From assembly GCA_022578965.1 (NCBI GenBank), contig MU400897.1, positions 1 through 25,844 on the forward strand: a stretch of DNA of 25,844 nt, read 5' to 3'. This document shows, one piece after another, positions 22,294 through 25,844 of this stretch; the stretch's first letter is position 1; each line of letters starts with the position of its first letter. Position numbers and translations under genes: made by a program. Source of the DNA: Xylaria sp. FL1777. Lineage: Eukaryota; Ascomycota; Sordariomycetes; Xylariales; Xylariaceae. Under the pieces are notes generated by a model, which was not told the origin of the DNA, ran no database searches, and saw nothing but the letters and a program-made list of their open reading frames with translations.

Positions 22294-22787
22294 TATAACA
22301 GACTTATTATATATTAATATAACAGGTTTGCCTTTAGGGTTTTAATTTGTAAGTAATAATAGGATTTTTAACGGTAGTTCGTTAAGAAAGTTTTTAGGGT
22401 ACTTTTACTACTATGTATTAATAGAGGTTTTAAGGAATTAAAAGTAATAAGTGTATTAATGCTTAGCAGTTATAAAAAATTAATAGCTAAAGAACTAAAA
22501 CTAAATAAATAATTAAATATAAAAAGTATATAATTATATAAACAAAGAAAAAATAAAAAAAGTAGTAACTTTTTTTAAATTATTATAAGTTTAATAAGCA
22601 CTAAATTACTATAAGCTTAATAAGCTTTAAATTATTATAAGCTTAGTAAGCTTTAAATTATTGTAAGTTTAATAAGCTAAATAAGTTATTATATAACTTT
22701 AGCTTTAGCTAAAAAAAGAAAAAATGCAAAGTATATATAAAAACATTAAGCTGCTTTAAAAGCTATTTTTGTGCTAATTTTATAATA
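22294..22787 (-). repeat. Variant chromovirus 3' LTR (494 bp) with a different central block
   Basis: The first 250 bases or so (TATAACAGAC onward, to about 22545) align with the family LTR, and the last bases TTTTATAATA match its other end. Between them the usual 38-bp palindromic repeats and the following GC-richer block are missing; a 26-bp tandem repeat and unrelated sequence take their place. A polypurine tract follows at 22788, so this is the 3' LTR of a minus-strand element. The 5-bp GCACC before it would be its target duplication; the other side is not in the window. Confidence 0.82.
22577..22678. repeat. Four tandem 26-bp units in the variant LTR
   Basis: Units start at 22577, 22603, 22629 and 22655 (the last is 24 bases). 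The consensus begins AAATTATTATAAGCTTAATA and ends AGCTTT. Units differ mostly by transitions. They occupy the position of the 38-bp repeats in the other LTRs, so they may have an equivalent role in the LTR, for example in transcription; this is inference. Confidence 0.88.
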
Positions 22788-23224
22788 TTATTTCTTTTTT
22801 TTTAAAATTGTTGTTTTAATAATTTTCTATAAGTATTTTTTTTTTTTTTTTTTTTATATGTTATAATATTAAAGCGTATTAAAAAAACTAACTATTTATT
22901 TAAAACAAAGCAAAAATTTATTCTTGCTTTTTTTATTAATTTTACTAGTTATAAAGTTATGCTATATTTTTACTGCTTTAATTAGTTATTAATATATAAA
23001 ATAATAAATAATATGTTTTATTGTTTTAAATGCGTACGTATTAGTTGTTTTTGCGATAAATTAAAAGTTTTAATTAATTTAATTAATAATATAGTTTTTA
23101 AACATTATTGTTTTAAAAAAAAAAAAAAGCAAGCAAAGCAATAATTACTTTTAGTTTAAAAAAAATTAAAACAAGCTTAAAATAGCTTTAACTTTGTTTT
23201 AAGCAAGTTAGCTTAGCTTTATAT
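22788..23224 (-). mobile_element. 3' interior end of the variant chromovirus
   Basis: It starts with the polypurine tract (minus strand AAAAAAAAAGAAATAA) and resembles 2496-2570 for about 70 bases, then diverges. No coding motif is visible; it is probably 3' untranslated sequence. A run of about 20 T lies near 22834-22853. It is cut at 23225 by the LTR of an oppositely oriented chromovirus. Confidence 0.7.
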
Positions 23225-23741
23225 TGTTACGAAATAGGTTAACTAGGCCGGTTAGAGGCCAGGTGTGGAAAAGGCATGCGCAAAAAAAGTTTTATTTGTT
23301 AAAAGAATATGTATTTAAACTACTATAAGGGTTTAATGCATGGACTTAATAAACTTAAGCGTTAAGTTTATTAAGCTTTAAATTTAATAAACTTAAGCGT
23401 TAAGTTTATTAAGCTTTAGATTTAAAATAATATAGCGTTAAGTTTATTAAAAAAAGCAACGTTTATAAATTATTACTACTGTTTTTTTTGTTTATATAAT
23501 TATATACTTTTTGTATTTAATTATTTATTTAGTTTTTAGCTTTTTAGCTATTAATTTTTTTATAACTGCTAAGCATTAATATATTTATTACTTTTAATTT
23601 TTTAAAACTTTTATTAATGCATAGTAATAAAAGTACTTTAAAAACTTTTTTAACGGATTATTGTTAAAGATTTTATTATTACTTATAAATTAAAACCTTA
23701 AAAGCAAACTTATTATATTAATATATAATAAGTTTATTATA
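23225..23741 (+). repeat. 5' LTR of the second chromovirus (517 bp)
   Basis: It starts TGTTACGAAATAGG and ends GTTTATTATA. This is the best-preserved LTR at its outer edge: GGCCGGTTAGAGGCCAGGTG (from about 23248) and GGCATGCGC survive where other copies have A and T. The 38-bp palindromic repeats lie at about 23345-23420. It is inverted relative to the LTRs at 1979, 14338, 20547 and 22294. Confidence 0.92.
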
Positions 23742-23763
23742 TTTTAATAGTTCTTTAATTAAT
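23742..23763 (+). promoter_or_regulatory. Primer-binding-like site of the second chromovirus
   Basis: TTTTAATAGTTCTTTAATTA follows the LTR directly. TAATAG (23745-23750) is in the place of the expected TGG-starting primer site, and the site matches that of the first element at 14315-14337. Confidence 0.5.
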
Positions 23764-24299
23764 AAAACTTAATATATAAAAATAAATACTAATATAAAAA
23801 GTTAAATAATAAATAATTTATAAAATAAACTTTTAGAAATATACTAAAGAAATATTTAAAAAATAAAAATGCTAAATAGTATTATATAAGTAAACTTTAT
23901 TTAATAATTAATAAATTAAATTTAGGTTATATTACTAAAAACAAAAAGTTAAAAATTAAGTTTAAAAATTTTAAAGATTTTTAGAATTAGTAATATATTA
24001 AAACAATAAACTTTAGTACTTTTACTAGTTACTTTTATTAAAAAAAAAGCAATAGTAAAAAAAAAAAAATCAAGCAGTAGTAATAAAAAAGAACTAATAT
24101 TAACGTTAGTACTATAAAGTAAACTAGTTGTTTTAACTTAAAAAATAACTTAAATATTAAGCGTTATAACTTTTAAACTAGCATAAATATTAGTTATAAT
24201 AATTAAGGTAGCAATAATAACTATTATTATAATAATAAATTAAAGTTTTAAATAAATAATTATATTATAATTAATGCTAATATTATTACTAGTAAACTT
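23764..24299 (+). other. Leader and uncertain gag start of the second chromovirus
   Basis: This matches 14314-13801 inverted. I see no readable domain and no start codon I would defend. Asn/Ile/Leu-rich frames here are compositional. Confidence 0.5.
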
Positions 24300-25200
24300 A
24301 ATGCTTATTTTTATTACTATTATACTTAAAGTAATAATTTAAAATAAAAAACCTAACTTTTTATTATTATTGCTGCTTTTATTATTAAAATTATTTATAA
24401 TGTTAAAAATGCTAAACATTAAAAGTTTTAAACTTACTGCTTTAAAGCTTTATAATAAATTTATAAATATAAAAGCTTTTTTAATTTATGCTAAACTTTA
24501 TTTAAAATAGCATTTTATTACTATTATAAAAAAAAATCAAAAAATAATAACTATTTTATAATTTTTATTAAAAAAAATATTAAAATAGTTTTAATTTATT
24601 TTAAAAGATTTTTTAAAAGCTAACAAGTTAACTAATTTTAAGCTAAAAATAAAAAAGATTTTTAAAAACTACGTTAAGTTTAAAAATTAAATAAAAACAT
24701 TATTTAAAAATACTTAAAAAGTAAAACATGCAAAAAAAGCATTTTATTGCTTAAAACAAATAAAAGCAGCAGTAAATTATGCTATAAAATTTAAATAATT
24801 AATAGCAATTTTAAAATTGCTTAAGCTTATATTATTTTATTTATTTTATAGTAAACTTAAAACTTAAGTTTAAAATAAACTATATAAAATAAATAAACTA
24901 GCAAAAATTAATATATATATTAATATAGCTATTATAATTAATTAACGATTATTTAATTAGTACTTTAAAACTAAAAAAATTAAAAAAAACAAAAAAAAAA
25001 ATACTTAAGAAAATATTAAACAAAAATTTAAGCAAATTAATAAAGTTTAAAAATAATAATTTTAAAATATATTTAAAGTTAAATATTATAACTGTAGAAA
25101 AAAAGAACACTTTTAAAAATAATGCTAATTTAAAAAAAAGAACAGAAAAAAAAGCTATAAAAAGAAAAAAATCTTTTAGCTTAAAAAAAAAGTACAAGTT
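24300..25200 (+). pseudogene. gag: Chromovirus gag remnant (capsid and zinc knuckle)
   Basis: Capsid and nucleocapsid parts lie in a single frame from 24412 through 25125. The capsid part reads FINIKAFLIYAKLYLKxHF, then FLLKKILKxF, KANKLTNFKLKIKKIFKNYV and AVNYAIKFK, with stops where Trp and Gln are expected. This matches the retrotransposon Gag pattern with L-x-x-A-x-x-x-L and E-W-F-x-P. The knuckle at 25084-25125 reads Y-Y-N-C-RKKE-H-FxKx-C, that is C-x2-C-x4-H-x4-C with the first Cys mutated TGT to TAT and two Trp/Arg-type codons as stops. The protein is dead. The minus-strand open frame overlapping 24949-25227 is only its antisense shadow. Confidence 0.88.
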
Positions 25201-25844
25201 ATAAAAGTTTAAAATAACAAAAAACAATAAAGCAATTTAAAAAATATGTTTTTAAAGCAAAAGTATAAAGTTGCTATTTTAAGTTAAAACAAAAGTGCTA
25301 TATTAAATAAATCTAAATGCTTTATTTATATAAGTTAAAATAAACAAGCATACAAATATTATTTAAAAGTTTTATAGTTATTAAAACAAATTACAAAAAA
25401 ATATATTTATTATATAAACAATTAAAATTATTTAATATATAATTTAAAAAAATAGTTTAATTAAAAGTAGCAAACAATAAAAAGTAATAAGTTAACGTAG
25501 TTAGTAAATTTATAAAACTATAAAAACTTTAAATTATTAAAGCTTAAAATATAGCTTAAAAAAGAATTATGTTTAAAAAAATAAAACTATAACTATAAAT
25601 AGTATAGTTATTAAACTAATTATAAATTATTAAAACATTTAGTTGTTAAATAAACTTAAAAAAACAAAACTTATAAAACTTTAAAGTAAAAACAAATAAA
25701 ATTAAAAGCTATAAAAAATATTATAAAAAAAAAACTAATAAAAATAAATAAAGTATTTTTATAGTTTAAACTGCTTTAAATATAATAAAACAAAAAAGCA
25801 TTAATAATTAGTATAAAAACTAATATATTTTAAAAACTAAAGCT
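25201..25844 (+). pseudogene. pol: Gag end and start of pol in the second chromovirus, incomplete
   Basis: It aligns inverted with 7740-7088. By position it should hold the end of Gag and the protease, but I could not identify an unambiguous D-S-G active-site motif. It is truncated by the window end before the RT domain. Confidence 0.6.

Larger units (their letters stand above)
23225..25844 (+). mobile_element. Second chromovirus, plus strand, 3' end outside the window
   Basis: A complete 5' LTR, primer-binding-like site and gag are followed by sequence matching the start of pol in the first element. The whole segment is an inverted copy of 14854-12891 joined to 7740-7088, skipping the LINE, which shows that the LINE insertion is specific to the first copy. 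It sits inside the interior of the variant element that starts at 22294. The window ends before RT, integrase and the 3' LTR. Confidence 0.92.

Noticed and set aside
22577..22678. Regular 26-bp repeats as a possible CRISPR array
   Set aside because: Units are directly adjacent without spacers and lie inside an LTR of a eukaryotic retroelement.
24949..25227. 92-codon minus-strand open frame with ATG
   Set aside because: It overlaps the plus-strand Gag knuckle and has only Phe/Leu/Ile/Lys composition. The sense frame has the family motifs.
1..25844. AT-rich bacterial, mitochondrial or Plasmodium-like genome
   Set aside because: There are no intact genes, tRNAs or rRNAs. The differences between repeat copies are transitions, and the elements are Ty3/Gypsy chromoviruses and a Tad-like LINE with transition-type lesions, which fits fungal RIP.

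Overview
The window looks like a block of repeat-packed, AT-saturated chromosomal DNA from a filamentous ascomycete (Pezizomycotina type) that practises repeat-induced point mutation (RIP). GC content is very low: in the first 600 bases I counted only 33 C. Repeat copies differ almost only by C/T and G/A transitions, and no undamaged gene is present. The recognisable protein motifs come from fungal retrotransposons, with Trp, Gln and Arg codons turned into stops, Asp into Asn, Cys into Tyr and Gly into Lys/Ser. I see no rRNA, tRNA, CRISPR array or intact host gene. The organism is inferred; no species is assigned.

Layout. (1) A low-copy unit of at least 2.9 kb is present as two direct copies: A (1-1978 plus 14860-15783) and B (18879-20546 plus 21069-22293). 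Once later insertions are removed, the two copies are nearly gapless. (2) Copy A is split by a Ty3/Gypsy chromovirus on the minus strand (1979-14854). It has 517-bp LTRs, a 5-bp target duplication AAAAT, a damaged gag and a damaged pol with reverse transcriptase, integrase and chromodomain. The same site is empty in copy B (21374-21378). (3) The gag of that element is itself split by a plus-strand Tad/I-type LINE (7741-12877) with a 13-bp target duplication, an ORF1 with a zinc knuckle, an endonuclease and a reverse transcriptase. (4) Copy B is split by a solo LTR of the same family (20547-21063, target duplication YTRYT). It is interrupted again at 22294 by the 3' LTR of a variant minus-strand member of the family, whose central LTR block has been replaced by a different tandem repeat. 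(5) Inside that variant element sits a second chromovirus, on the plus strand, starting at 23225. It runs off the window and carries a clear Gag with a CCHC knuckle. Its 5' half is an inverted copy of 12891-14854 and 7088-7740. (6) The 3.1 kb between copies A and B (15784-18878) is unassigned; it holds a 77-codon open frame and follows a 52-bp palindrome.

Functionally this is a transposon graveyard. Chromodomain retroelements, which in this family tend to target heterochromatin, were inserted into one another and then mutated. The nesting gives a relative order of events: unit duplication, then chromovirus insertions, then the LINE in copy A and the inverted chromovirus in the copy B side. 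All the longer computed open frames in the window lie antisense to these elements and are not genes.
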